DNA of 64,000 nt from Batrachochytrium dendrobatidis JAM81 (Eukaryota > Chytridiomycota > Chytridiomycetes > Rhizophydiales): positions 258,001 through 322,000 of the forward strand of contig NW_006281109.1 in the NCBI RefSeq assembly GCF_000203795.2, in the 5' to 3' direction. The number at the start of each line of letters is the position of its first letter. The stretch's first letter is position 1. The notes beneath the pieces are model-generated. The model made no database searches, was not told the origin of the DNA, and saw only the letters and a program-made list of their open reading frames with translations. Position numbers and translations under genes: made by a program. Shown here one piece after another: positions 1-12,149 of this stretch.

Positions 1-67
1 CACTTGTTTGCTTGATCATCCACTTTGTGTGATGGCATGACTAACCCGTTTGATGATCCAATTGTAG

Positions 68-1381
68 CATTTTATTGTTTGGGATGTCAGCACTGGACGC
101 CAGCTGCGTACTTTTGGTAATGAAGGCACCGGTATAAATCCCAACGAGCCTCGTTCAGGACCAGCTACCACCATCAAAATTGACTGGCCCGTGTTCAAAT
201 GGTCATTCGATAGTTCATATATTGCAAGAATGACTACAGGACCACAGGGCGGTATAAGCGTTTACGAACTTCCCGAAATGGGATTGCTGGACAAGAAGAG
301 CATCAAAGTAGAAAACATCCAGTCATTTGATTGGTCTCCATCATCCAATCGCCTTGGATTCTGGACTCCTGAATCCGGCAACATCCCTGCGCGTGTGACT
401 GTTATAGAAATGCCTTCCCGCAAGATCACTCGTACAAAAAATTTGTTTGGTGTCATTGATTGTAAACTCAGTTGGCAAAACGATGGTGCATATGTGCTGG
501 TACAAATCACTCGCCAAAAAACCAAGAAGCAGACCGTGACTAGCTTTGAGATTTTCCGAATGAATGAAAAGGAGATTCCTGTGGATGTCGTCGAGCACAA
601 GCAAACCGAAGATGTCATGTCTACTTTTTGGGAGCCTCATGGCAACCGCTTTGCCGTACTCTCCACCGAAGCCCAAAAAACATTTATCAATTTTTACGAA
701 GTTGAACCTCATACAAGCACTTCGGCCAACATTGGCACCAAATTGCTCAAGTCTCAGGAAGTGAAGGGCATCAATCAAATCAGCTGGTCTCCCAAGGGTA
801 GATTCTGTGTTTTGGCTGGCCTTCGTGGTATGCAGGGTGATCTTCAGTTTTGGGATGTAGATGATTTGACCATTCTCAACACGGGTGACCATTACATGTG
901 CACTGATATTGAATGGGATCCCACTGGTCGCTACCTCGTAACATCCATTTCGGCATGGCGTGTTCAAAGCGACAACGGATTCATCATGTGGAATTTTGCT
1001 GGACAACAGATTACCAAACAAAGCGTAAACCAATTCAAGCAATTTGTCTGGCGTCCACGACCCAAGACACTGCTCAGTGCTACTCAACAAAAGACAATCA
1101 GCAAGAATCTCAAAGAGTACAGTGCTCGATTTGATCGTCAGGATGCTATGGAGACCAACAAGGTATCTCAAGAAGTTCAAGAAGAGCGTATTGCACTTTG
1201 GCGTGCGTGGATGGCATACAAGGCCAAATGTCAGGAAAAATACAACCAAGATCGTCCTACTCGTATTTCTCTGTATGGCGGTGTTGATCCTGATATCAAT
1301 AGTCGCCAATCTGAAAATGTCGAAGAACTTGAAGAATGGATTGAGGAGATTATTGACGAGACTGAAGAAATTATTGATTAA
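68..1381 (+). CDS. PRT1: Translation initiation factor eIF3 subunit b, 3' end
   Basis: Partial: the window opens in an intron whose acceptor (ttgtag) ends at 67, with a branch-like gactaac at about 38-44. The last exon, 68-1381, is open for 437 residues to TAA. It encodes the WD40-like beta-propeller of eIF3b (repeated WSP/WDP-type blades, e.g. FDWSPSSNRLGFW, ISWSPKGRFCVLAG, IEWDPTGRYL), then the conserved C-terminal helix with LWRAWMAYK and an acidic tail. eIF3b is the scaffold of eIF3 and binds the 40S subunit in the cytoplasm. The N-terminal RRM must lie upstream of the window. The family call rests on the blade pattern plus the C-terminal helix; nothing looks broken. Confidence 0.93.
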   Translation, partial: HFIVWDVSTGRQLRTFGNEGTGINPNEPRSGPATTIKIDWPVFKWSFDSSYIARMTTGPQGGISVYELPEMGLLDKKSIKVENIQSFDWSPSSNRLGFWTPESGNIPARVTVIEMPSRKITRTKNLFGVIDCKLSWQNDGAYVLVQITRQKTKKQTVTSFEIFRMNEKEIPVDVVEHKQTEDVMSTFWEPHGNRFAVLSTEAQKTFINFYEVEPHTSTSANIGTKLLKSQEVKGINQISWSPKGRFCVLAGLRGMQGDLQFWDVDDLTILNTGDHYMCTDIEWDPTGRYLVTSISAWRVQSDNGFIMWNFAGQQITKQSVNQFKQFVWRPRPKTLLSATQQKTISKNLKEYSARFDRQDAMETNKVSQEVQEERIALWRAWMAYKAKCQEKYNQDRPTRISLYGGVDPDINSRQSENVEELEEWIEEIIDETEEIID

Positions 1382-1554
1382 ATATGATCTATATGAATTA
1401 TCTCTTCTTTTTTACTATAATGGTTTTGCAAATAGTATTTGAATCTAGACCATTGGTTTAGTCTAGATCTTCTGTAACGAATCATGCAATACCAACTTTT
1501 ATTAAATACATTGAATCTATAAGTTGATCAGAGCTGATAGAAATGCTTTTTTGA

Positions 1555-2184
1555 CTAAACCGATTCATCATCATCAGTCTTGTCTCGAGGTGATCCATTC
1601 AATCCACCATATTTTTTCTTTGATCGTTGTTTCTGTTTAGCAACTCGTCTATGATGTTTGTCAAGTTTAACTGCCAGTTTGGATACATCTCCATTAATCT
1701 GCTGATCCAGTTTCAGTAGCAAAAGCTTTCTTGCTTCTCTACGATTGGATGCAAGTTCTCTGAACCTTTGTGTCTATACATGATGGATCGTTGGCAAATT
1801 AGTTGTTGTCAAGGCAATGCATTATCAAACATGAATGTATAAACTGGATTGGATTGATATACAAATTACCTCGACAAATAATCCCGTTGGTGTATGCCAT
1901 AACTGAACAGAATGTTTACACTTGTTAATCTTCTGACCGCCTGGACCAGATCCTTTAGTAAACTTTTCGACCAAATCAGTTTCAACAAGTTGTACTGGCA
2001 GTCGTTTTTTTACTTCTTTTGGTACTTGAGACTGAGTTGGTTGAATACTCAAAGTTGCTGCAGAGGTTTGTGGTGGAATAGAATGTTGATTCGATTCAGA
2101 TACAAAACGAACAGTTGTGAGTTGTTGCCATTTACCAAGAATGGTTTTTGTCAATGTTGACTGCATCGTTTGTTTGATGAGCAT
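1555..2184 (-). CDS. Mitochondrial peptide-release-factor-like protein (GGQ domain, MTRFR/ICT1 type)
   Basis: Exons 1870-2184 and 1555-1773 on the minus strand join in phase 0 (intron 1774-1869) to give about 177 residues. The motif GSGPGGQKINK marks the class I release-factor catalytic domain; GGQ triggers peptidyl-tRNA hydrolysis. There is no codon-recognition domain, and the tail is basic (KQKQRSKKKYGG), as in the short mitochondrial rescue factors MTRFR/C12orf65 and ICT1. The N-terminus is rich in Thr, Lys and Gln and poor in acidic residues, consistent with mitochondrial import. The start is the first in-frame ATG (2184); the longer reading to 2238 would need TTG. It is convergent with the eIF3b gene, 173 bp away. 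Confidence 0.85.
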
Positions 2185-2611
2185 GATGTCGAGTATTGAG
2201 TTAATCTTGACATTCTGTTCAAAATCGATAGAATTCAAATTTGAACCAGTTTCTCATTGCATCGCTTATTTCTATTTCGTCACTTTTATTCTTGCTGTCA
2301 TGTCGAGCATTACATGATTTTCAACCAAATAATATCAAACTCATTGTTTTATCCAATACAAAAAGGCATTATAGTTTTTTATTCATCGTGTTGCAACTGT
2401 ATGCATGTAAAGTGAAGTATTAGGAACTCGACGAATGTTCAATTTTTTTAAATATTGAATGACTGGCATCAAGACAATCGCTTCATTTGACATGCAATTG
2501 TATGTCAAAGTGGAACCAAGACAATCAACTCATTTTACACGAATGTGTTGAAAAATGATCCAATCAACTTCACCTAAACTTTAAACATTATTTGAGGCGT
2601 CTTGGACTCTC
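2185..2611. other. Spacer with a possible relic of the dispersed repeat
   Basis: About 430 bp between divergent genes without a convincing ORF. Near 2427-2440 the sequence cgacgaatgttcaat matches the left end of the dispersed repeat found at 48430, and cattttacacgaatgtg (2532-2548) resembles its terminal inverted repeat. This may be a short decayed copy. No core promoter element stands out. Confidence 0.35.
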
Positions 2612-3072
2612 ATGAGTTTTGTACGAGTGCCTGCACCAGTGCAGATTCAAATCGCACCAAATACAAGCACAAGTTATACCGATCAAGCTGAAGGTCAACT
2701 TTGGGATTTACACAATAGACAACCTACCATCATAGACCTATTTGGGTTGGGTCAAATCCAGTCATGTGTAGCCTTCAAAACATGTCTCATGGGAATACTC
2801 ATGCTATGGACTGGCGCAGTCTTTTATGTGGTAATCTAAACATTATTATCTTGAAATGCAACACATTGACTCAAATCCCTAAACTTGTCTTGTTCTATCC
2901 AAGTCAAACTCAAGTCTGAATCTATCATATTACTGTTTATATTTAACAGCTTTGGTTACTACAGTTTGAAGAAGCTACTATGGTGAATGATACGCTTTCC
3001 ATTCCAGTTTTAAACAACACTTATCTCGTAACAAATAGCAGCCATGATGCTTCACATTTACCTTATTCATGA
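2612..3072 (+). CDS. Small predicted single-pass membrane protein
   Basis: Exons 2612-2830 and 2950-3072 join in phase 0 to give 113 residues. I do not recognise the family. The central part, roughly residues 50-78, is hydrophobic (LMGILMLWTGAVFYV continuing into LWLLQF across the splice), so one membrane helix is likely. The N-terminal part is polar with Asn/Thr, and the C-terminal part carries potential N-glycosylation sites (NDT, NNT, NSS), which would suit a lumenal or extracellular tail. The ATG at 2612 is the first in frame. Support is two compatible exons with canonical gtaatc and acag borders, not homology. Confidence 0.5.
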
Positions 3073-3860
3073 TATACTACACGGTTGATGGTGAGTTGGG
3101 TCTTGTATGAATCAGTCATACTATATTGATCTTCTAACATCAGATTTACAATAGCTAGTAATGGATGGCTACATCCTCACTGTTTTGGTGATCATTACAT
3201 AACAAAGCAGAATGATTTTAAATACCATCAATATACAATTTTATCATGGCTGAAAATACTGTAATCTCGAGTTTATTTCTAACCAACTGTATGTGACACA
3301 AACCAGCTTGGGGTATAATTGAATATAACTACTATTAAAAAGTAAAACGTGTACATGGCGTTGACCAAATAGTCTTGCTCCTACAAGTCTCAGTCACGAC
3401 CGTATCCATGTGAAATGAAATACAAACACGAGAAAAGTATATAATAAACAGCCAATCCCATGAAATCCTTGATTTATCAATCTCCAATTCTCCTTTGACT
3501 CGAATATTGGATGACTGCATGAAAACAACAGTTGCATTCCTGAAACGTGCAATCATTGTTTTTCTGAATTACGATACAAACGTACGAGTTTTCAAGGTAC
3601 AATAGAGACGAATTGGATTAAAAACATCAAAATTCATCATCTGGATTACCATACATGGATCTGGTGATTGTAAAATGCACGGTATACCAAAAAAAACTCC
3701 AGTTCAAAATGATGGTTCGATTTTGTATGATGGAAAATGCTTTGAAGAATTGAGAATGCTCAAGTCAATGTGTAGTAAAAGAATGCAACGGATATTCAAC
3801 CATATCCATTCCAAAATAGTCAATGCAGAATAAATACAAGACTGCAGCATTCGTGACTCA
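3073..3860. other. Gene-free spacer, largely dispersed-repeat sequence
   Basis: No coding region is convincing here; the 73-residue minus ORF at 3335-3556 lacks family features. From about 3480 to 3845 the DNA resembles the dispersed MITE-like family: acaacagttgcattcctg at about 3523-3540, tggatctggtgattgtaaaa at about 3655-3675, and a tail of degenerate terminal repeat near 3825-3845. Confidence 0.5.
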
Positions 3861-5613
3861 TTACATGCTGCCATCCTGTTTGTGATTGAAACTATGAGTG
3901 AATAATGTACCTATAAAAAACTTCCAGAAATTGCGTATGCTAGCAGATTGGTTCTCTACTAGATCGTCTGTGAATGATTGGATATGCTGGGCAAGATACT
4001 GCCGACAAGGATCAGATACAAGTTTCGATAAAAGAAGCAATTTTGTACGAATGTCAACAGCCTCGCTAGCCCAGTCCGCATTTTGGTTGGAAGCAATAAA
4101 CGAATCGGATATGAATCGTTGAATGTTCGCCAGCAATTTAATCAGATGCTTGACATATGCTTCAAATATAATGGAGTGGGTTGAACTCAATGATGCTAGT
4201 AGCCACGGATGAAGACTCCAAAGACATACTTGTCCACTTTGTAGATGTTGTGAAAGAATCCATTCTTGAAGAATCTCGACTATTTGGGCTACTATTGAAG
4301 GTTGAGCATAATGATACGTCTTTGATTGCGAAATTGGGTGCGATATAAAGCGTCCTAATTTTAATGATTCTGGCGGAAAGAGCATCATGACTGCAATAAT
4401 TTCCTGTAGTTATTGGTCAATAGAGCCAATTTTCCATTAACACGAATGAACTCGAATCAAATAGCACTTTTACAAAAACCTTGAGCATAATCTTACCACT
4501 AGTTCGGAAGTTGTAGCATGTGGCATGAATTTATCAAAAAAGCTGTATATGGTTTGCTTCAGCTGAAGCTGGTCTGCAGATTCAATCCAATTGCATTGGG
4601 AAATACAAGTGGAAAATTCAGTCAATAGATGACGGGCAGCTACACGACTGAGTATTGTATTTGGATGAAATCGATACATAAACTCGACCACAATCAAGTC
4701 TGCATGGCTGATGGACAAAAAACTCTCGTCCAGCAGCGCATTTCTGTAGCTTTTGTCAGATAATACACCCATTGGACCAGAAAATACTTGATATCGATCT
4801 AAATGGAGTTTCACCAAAGATTTTTCCAAATCAGAAGAATGGTTTGAAACACACTGATATTTTGTTCCAGAAATCAATCGATCCTATTTAAAGATGTGTC
4901 AACATTTTGTTTAAATTGATTCAAAATTAACTGTATGCTTTACATCACACATCTCGAAACAGTATTTCCAAAGCAATAGCTCACCTGCAACAAAGATTTG
5001 AACAGGATTTTAAAAGTGGGCAGTAATGGCTGTGTTTGTGCCATGTAGAGTTTCAAGGCCATCGACCAGGTTTCTTGCAAGATATGGGCAGGCGTCCATG
5101 GATTTAAAATAATTTCTACCATAATAAGAGGTTTTAAATACAAATTGGATTGATTCGACGAGATGAATGATTGATCTGAATCAGGCTGGCTGAGGATTAA
5201 ATTACGGTTTCTAGATTTGTACTTTAGCTTGAGTGGTGCTCCAAGATGAACATCACCTGCTATTGACCACAGTTTGTCGTCGGATATTTGGCTAATAATT
5301 AATAAAATTACATTTAATACACAGTACTAGATAGATATATGATTATACAGATTGAGGTGCATGTCCAAAACTAAATGTTTTTATTAAAATGCAATTGTCT
5401 ACTGACATTCTTTCAATACAAACTATCCATAGAATACACGATGAAATCTACTTACCAACCCGAAGCGGATTCTGCAAGCAAACAGATCTTGTGCAGAATG
5501 GAGACAGATAGTGTTCGAGCTTGGTCTGTGGAACATAAACGAAAACAGGACATGAACTGTTTAAGCAATTCATCACAATGTTCTGGTTGAAAGGCTTTAT
5601 GAGCGCTGCTCAT
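3861..5613 (-). CDS. Unrecognised alpha-helical protein
   Basis: Four minus-strand exons (5456-5613, 4985-5291, 4497-4883, 3861-4403) close in frame to give 464 residues. All junctions are canonical (gtaag, gtgag, gtaaga; tag/cag). I cannot assign a family. The sequence looks all-helical and Leu-rich with scattered Trp/His/Phe (e.g. HPWLLASLSSTHSIIFEAY), as in HEAT-like or DNA-repair scaffold proteins, but no diagnostic motif is present. There is no signal peptide or membrane segment. The start at 5613 is an ATG with a well-formed first exon; the divergent RSPH4/6 gene starts 164 bp away, so the two may share a promoter. Confidence 0.7.
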
Positions 5614-5777
5614 GAAATCCAACCGATTAGTTGATAATTTGTTTGGCCAAATGAAACTGAATTGATTTGGTCAAAGTATCGCATCACGTGATATTTTGAA
5701 AGTATTCGACCAGTTGTCCAACCTGATATTTCAAGAGCATCTGAACAGCATTCAGTACTTTTATTGGTGTTAGTAAA

Positions 5778-8448
5778 ATGACAGACTATGACACCGCGCA
5801 AAGAGATGAGAGTGAATATGACACAAAAGAGTCGGACGTCTTTTCTAGCAATGCACAGACTCTAGGCAATACTCAAGGTCGAGCGAGTGTTGGATTCAAA
5901 GACCAAGTTGATGGTACCAGAACCAGCGCTACAGCATGGTCACAAAGTCAGTCCAAGTTTAAAAAAGATGCTGGGTCATTTGTTTCAGAAGACACAGATT
6001 TTCTTTTGGCCAAGTCGTTTATGAACACCGTGCCAAATGGCAAGACATTTAGTCTTTACGACCATCTTGCAACTATTGTCAATCATGTCCTCCAAACGCG
6101 CTCTCCAGTCGCGTTAGGTAAGCATACGAGTCTGGCACTTGAAACAGGACCACCCATTTTGTAATGTGTTGCAACTACTCTTTGTAATGCTGCGTTGGTT
6201 TGAACTTTGACGAGTCAACCCCAATTCCAACTACTTGTGTATTTATCCAACTAACTGAATCTAATACACTAGATAATTTTGAAACTTTGTCTGCCGACTT
6301 GAAGCGCAATCGGTTCCGTACTGAACTTCCAGGAGCACCAACTTCCCTGAGAGTAAGTCCAATTTGTAAACCTATCCTTGTTGTCATGTCAGCCAGTCTT
6401 TAACGTCGATATTGCCTTTGTAAACTAGGAAACTATTTTTCCTTCAGGCAAAACTGAACTTGCCAAAAAGCGTGCTGGGTTATTTTATGTAGGTTTTGTA
6501 TTTAATTTCTAATCCCAACCACGTAGCACATGCCAATATAATGGATATGTTCTCTACAACAATGCATTCATCAAATTTAGAGACAAACTCCAGAAGAGGC
6601 AGCAGAAAAAGCCAGTACTGATGTTGGGGAGATTCCAGATATTATGGATCTTGCGAATCTTTGGGAATGGGCAGGAGTAAGTGATGTTCAATTTCCAAGC
6701 TGTACTATTTTCTTTGATGGTCGAGTTTGTATAATTGAAGGCTTGGTTGATGTTGATGCATGTTCAAATTCTTGTAGGTTTCGTTTGGAAAAGAAGAAAC
6801 TTTTGTGCTATTTCTTTCCATCAAAAAACTTGTGGAAGAGAAACCTTTAAAATCGGTTCGACTTTGGGGCAAAGTATTTGGAACTCATGGAAACTATATT
6901 ATTGTCGAGGCTGAGATCAAGGAAGGCTCGGCTGATGAAGACGACGCAATCGCCAATGCACCCCCAATCTCTAATGCTGAGATGACAGAACCCATTTCCG
7001 CCAAAGATAGCGATGGTCAAGAAAAGCCAGATACAAAAAATAAACTTGCAGAAGAAGCCGAAATTGGACTGCCCAAACCCAAAACCAAGCCAGTGAAACC
7101 ACTTACCAAGGAAGTTCGGGTTGGCGTCAACAAATATGTGTATTATACCACACCATTTGGTAAAGTTTTTATCACCCACTTCATATAAACCACTGTGTTG
7201 TATTAGCGATTCTAACATGTGGCCAACTTTCTAGCTGGTGGCCCATGGACTCGTCTTCCAGATGTGATTCCTGAACTTCTCCAGGCTTCTCGTAAGATTC
7301 ACAAATATTTCACTGGAAATCTGTCTGCCCATGTAAGTCTTTGCACAATTATTCTATTCGACTCGTACAAAAACCAACGCATCATATAATTTTAAATAAC
7401 TGGACCTTTAGATTTCAAGTTATCCTGCATTTCCCGGTACAGAATCACATTACCTCCGGGCCCAAATTGCCAGAATTTCATCTGCCACAGTACTAAGTCC
7501 CAATGGATACTATATGGTTGACGCCGAAGAGGCAGAAGGAGAAGAAAGTCAAAGTATGTATTTCAGCTATTCAACATGTATATTATTTATAATTAAAAAG
7601 TCAAATTCAGTAAGCTTCTATAAGCATATAACGCATCGAGTTGTAAACTAATTCAATATATGCATGGCTGGCTGTGCTTGTTATTTCATGTAGACGGTGC
7701 TTCTATTATCATCAATCCTGAATTTGAAGGATTTCCTAATGACCAACTTATGAATCTTACTAATTGGGTTCACCATGTACCTTACATTCTTCCCCAGGGT
7801 AAGGTAGGTTGGGAAAACCCAACTGCTCGTGTAGAGAGTGCAGAGGGTGACGATGAACAACGCGATGACGAGGATGCTGGAGATGAAGGTGGCGATGAAA
7901 CTGTTGAGCCAGAGACAGGTCCAGCACTGCTTACTGCTATCTCTGGTGACGAAGGTACATGAATCATTTAAACTATACCATTTTAGGTCTACTAGATTTG
8001 ATTATTTTTCATGTTATGCAGTGATATTAAGCTAATCATGATCTGTGAGATATTAGATCATGGAGAAATTCCATCCTGGTCTTCAAGAGTATGCTCCAAT
8101 TTATCGCCGAGTAAATTCTCACCCGTAATGCTTCGTAGTAATCGATGGCCAGGAGCAGTTGTTGTTGCATACAATGACAAATTTGCAAATATTTATATTG
8201 GTGATGGTATCAAGGATCTTGGTCATACCTCACATAGATTTGTTCCGCCTCGCCTTGGAGACATTCAAAGGGAATATTCAGCAGGAGAAAATACCGAAGA
8301 AAACACCGATCCACTTAATGAGCAACTTGATCCTACTGTAGAGCAAGAAAAGGAATTTGATGACGAGAAAAAGTCAAAGGACTTGGTGGGGAAAAAGGAT
8401 GGAAGCGATAACGAAGATAATGCCGACGAGGAAGCAGAAGAAGATTAA
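5778..8448 (+). CDS. RSPH4A: Radial spoke head protein RSPH4/6 homologue
   Basis: Nine exons (5778-6117, 6273-6352, 6429-6488, 6581-6676, 6778-7159, 7235-7332, 7412-7553, 7694-7954, 8057-8448) give 616 residues in frame. Family signatures appear in order: [63 protein letters not shown] and [17 protein letters not shown] followed by NIYIGDG. Several of these are rebuilt exactly across splice junctions. RSPH4/6 forms the radial spoke head that contacts the central pair in motile 9+2 axonemes, so this gene implies a swimming zoospore. Acidic insertions (around residues 255-275 and 440-470, and the C-terminus) are typical of the family. Length is close to metazoan RSPH4A. Confidence 0.95.
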
Positions 8449-9000
8449 GTAGTATGTTTTAAGCTCAGATTGGATGAGTAATAATAAATCAAGGATTTAG
8501 TTGAGTCAGAAAAGTAATTGGTAGTTTCAGGTATGTTGGCGGACTGTCAAACGGACTGAAACTTGACAAATGAAACAAATTGATTCAGAGTATTACGTGT
8601 TTCAATGAATTTGAAGCAGAGCTTGGCATCGGAATTCACACGAGAATCTTATGGATGCCAACTGAAGATGCTTGAGAAGGATTCAATGAATTGATGAGTC
8701 GAAACTTTTACTAGTGTCGAGTCTTGAATGAATTCAATAGTAAAACTCTACGATAATCACAATACAGTTTTAATTCATTAGTAATAAATAAGCTTATTTC
8801 CAACATTTCAATAGAGTTTTACAAGTAATTAAAATACATGAATTAACACTATACAGATTTAAATGCAGTTGAATGATGAAACCTGATCGTGGCGTAGAGA
8901 TTTGAATGCAAGTCAAACCTTGACATTCAAAGTAAAGTTGATTTGCTTAGGTTGACTGATAACAGAGTTACCAACGCAGCAAGTCCATTCAACACTCCCA
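8449..9000. other. AT-rich spacer with a short inverted repeat
   Basis: About 550 bp without an ORF of note. It contains a roughly 10-bp inverted pair, gtaaaactct near 8741 and agagttttac near 8813, and several copies of gaattcaat/attgaatgaatt-like words. I see no RNA gene and no clear member of the dispersed repeat family. Confidence 0.4.
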
Positions 9001-11985
9001 ATGACAAGCTTAAATACTGTTGCTCATATTGAACAGCAACTGCTATCACTGACTTCCACTCACAATGGATTGAATGCTTCGCATTTATCTGACGACCCGA
9101 TGTTTTCCAATAGTCATGATGGGGTTTATAATTATTTGAATACAACTGTCAACGATAGTGATGACGATGAAGAGGATATTCCCATTGGAGTTGCTTTACT
9201 TCGTTTGTCTTGCGAGTCGCAGCCAGCACAACCATCTTTTGAATCATCCATCGCACATGTCCATCGCACTCCATATCCACTACAGACTTGCACATCCTTA
9301 CTTTCAGTATCTTCCTCTACATGTACACCCACATCACACCCCTCTCCTACTTCCAAGTTGTCTCTATCTATTACTACCCCTGGCTCCGATCCTGTCATGT
9401 CTGCCAGCACTCTAGTCCCGCACTCTCCGCTTATGGCTCTGCTTGATGAAGAGCAAGTGTCGCTAGCGACATCAGTGCGTTTGCGTGAGGCTGCTGCCGA
9501 ATTTGTTGGATTAGACGAACATATGTATTCATTGGCTCCGTCAGAGTTTAAGATCAGAGCCGTTACTCAAAAGGTAGAGCATTTGGCCGCAGAGATTCGA
9601 GGAACAGAAAATGAAGCGGCGTATCTACAGAACCAACTGTGAGTTATGCTAGATTTGCATTGTATATTTGGTAGTGATTAGAAATTTAAACTTTTGTTTA
9701 TCGAATGACAGGGAACGAGAGCGTCTTAGTTTGAATAGTCCAGTAAGTATAGATTCTTGGTTTAAACCATGCATAGCTTGTTTTACTGCCACATTCATGG
9801 AACACTTGTATCTTGCTGTGTTGCCTCGTCTGTTTTGGAATAGACAATAGTTGAATATTCGTTGCACTCTACTACACATCGATCACACTGCTTGTTCAGC
9901 AGATACAACATCCATCTTATCTGATGTGAATTGGCACTCATCACTTTATGAGATGAACTGTTTATTATGTATTTTGTCTGGCATTCCATTCTGAGTGAAT
10001 ACAGCTGTAATATGCTTAATCAATTACTAAATATTGTATAGTTTGTAACTCGAGCAAAAAAGGCAGACGCCGCAGAGGAAATAGATCGTATTATTATCAA
10101 ACAGGCTCATGTATCTGCTCATATGAACACTTTAAACTCACAATACCAAGAATGGTCTGCTACGGTATGCCAAGTGTTGATTTTTCATATGCATCTTTCA
10201 GTGTACTGCTTTCTTGCTATATTATATACATACTAAATGCGTTTGTGGATACTTTAGAAAACAATGGTCGAGCACAATATTTGTCGTCTCAAGCACGTTC
10301 GAGATAGAATGCAACTGCTTTTTGAGCGTGTTTTTAATGAAACTCGCAAAGATTTCCCAATAGAAGCGCATTTGGCAGATTTGGTACTCGAGTCTCAAGC
10401 CAAAGTTGCTGCACTATCAGAAGATGTGGGCTTATGGGATATTGTTCGATGTATACTTCAGCGTATGAATTCTGCACTAACAGAACGATGGACTAAATTA
10501 AAGCATTTGAATCCTGTTGAACCTATTTCTGATGAAACTCCATGCATATCTGGTATGATGCTGTTTCAGAGTGTTTATTGTAGTTTGATATATTACTGAC
10601 AGTTGACATGGTTTGACTTTACAATAGAACTTCAGTCTACTTTGGATAATATTGAGCTTGACTACACACAAGCGAGAAAACTTCAGCCAAGTCTTCCACG
10701 GTTTCCTGCTACTTCTAAACGAAAAATGATTGGGTCAAATAGAACACTGGTTGGGAAAATTATGATTCAATGTTAGTATCAAACATTCGACTTTGGATTG
10801 GATATTTGCAATGATTTGCTGACTGTCTATTTGATGCAACCCAAATTATTAGCACGAACACGATCTGTGCAGGATATTGGACGACTCGTGTATGATATCC
10901 GCGCAATATATAGTCAGGTTTCATACACGATTCAAATGAGACAGATTCATTTACAGGACATGACACTCAAACTCAAGGCACATCAAGCGACTCTTACCCA
11001 CGAGCGCACGAGAATTCTACAAACTGCAGTTTTGGCTCGTGATCGTGAGCGTGCACGCCGGACTGATGTTCACAGTGATGCCTCTACTGCTGCTGAACAT
11101 GATGATGACTATCCTCCTCCCTATAGCCCGCCTGGATACAATTTTATCCAGTCTTCATCAATGGCGTACGGATCTGCTTCTTGTGACACTCTATCAAGGC
11201 ATGCACATATTATACCAAATGTCCAACGAGATGAGACCCATGTCTCATCTCTAATAATTAATCCTGACAATGTACACCATGAAACTATTGCTACTGATGA
11301 TGGTTTGTCAAGTAGTGAAGATACTGTAAATTTTTCGCTGGTACATGATACCGCGAGTGTAGAAACGGCCAATAATTCATTTCGCTTTGACACGGAGACT
11401 TCTGAACAGATTCAAATGATTGAAGACGATGATGATAATCCTATTGGACTTTTGCTTGGTATTGAATGCCAGCGTCAAGCCTCGCAGCAGTCATGCTCAG
11501 AACCCTTGGTCGTTTCACCAACCTCTGTAGTAAATTCATCCACATCTCTTACTCAACTGTCATGCAGAGCATCGAACCATCACTCTACTTTTGCACGCAA
11601 TCTGATTTCTGATCCAACTACTAAGCCACTTTTATCTGAACCCACTTGCTTGCCAACATCCACACAAGAAGGATATGTTGCATCTTCGCAAGTTTGCTTA
11701 TGCAATTATAGAGATAGCAGACGGTGTAGTTTACCGCTTTCATCTGACCATAGTGCGTCACTCTCTATGGCTTTGCAGGATTCATCATTGCAAGCAGACT
11801 CTGTTGTAGGTAGTAGTCTTGGTGATGATATACCATTGAGTCGATCATTTGAACCATCGAATTCAATGGGTGGCAACGGACTACGAGGTCGTATACACTG
11901 CCGATCATTTACTACGCCTGTGGGATTGATTTCTAACAATGGTAGAGGCGTGGATGTACATGAAAGTGATGTATCAAATATATAA
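9001..11985 (+). CDS. Unrecognised coiled-coil protein with acidic PIG motifs and a PY motif
   Basis: Six exons (9001-9638, 9712-9742, 10042-10164, 10258-10552, 10628-10771, 10853-11985) give 787 residues in frame; the last acceptor (10853) is the least certain. The middle (about residues 155-440) is helical and heptad-like (VEHLAAEIRGTENEAAYLQ, RAKKADAAEEIDRI), indicating coiled coils. The N- and C-terminal parts are Ser/Thr-rich and disordered. A similar acidic motif occurs twice: DDDEEDIPIGVALL near residue 52 and EDDDDNPIGLLL in the last third. There is a PPPYSPPGY stretch (PPxY-type WW-binding site). Intron 9743-10041 carries a dispersed-repeat copy. I do not recognise the family; a cytoskeletal or trafficking scaffold is one possibility. 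Confidence 0.72.
9781..10005. repeat. MITE-like dispersed repeat copy inside an intron
   Basis: Ends are imperfect terminal inverted repeats: tttactgccacattcatgg at the left and ctgagtgaatacagctgtaa at the right. The interior has the family signature ttggaatagacaatagttga and ttcgttgcactctactacac. It fills most of the intron at 9743-10041. Confidence 0.65.
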
Positions 11986-12149
11986 AACAATTTGAAATGA
12001 TTCAAAGCTTTTTAGACAAGTCATTGTAATACACTCGAGATTTCGGACTGGAATATTCCGCAAGAGGCTGAATAGAAAAAGGGGTTCAAAACAGATTGAT
12101 TTTTGCCTTTTTGTTTTGTGGGCGTTTGAACAGTTGTCGCCTGACTATA

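Noticed and set aside
341..1309. 322-codon ORF antisense to eIF3b
   Set aside because: It lies entirely opposite strong eIF3b coding sequence and shows no domain; a long antisense frame is a by-product of codon bias.
9712..9742. 31-nt exon as an annotation error
   Set aside because: Kept as real: omitting it breaks the frame, and both borders have good splice signals.
12096..12149. N-terminal extension of the membrane protein
   Set aside because: It would have to start at TTG; the first ATG is at 12150.
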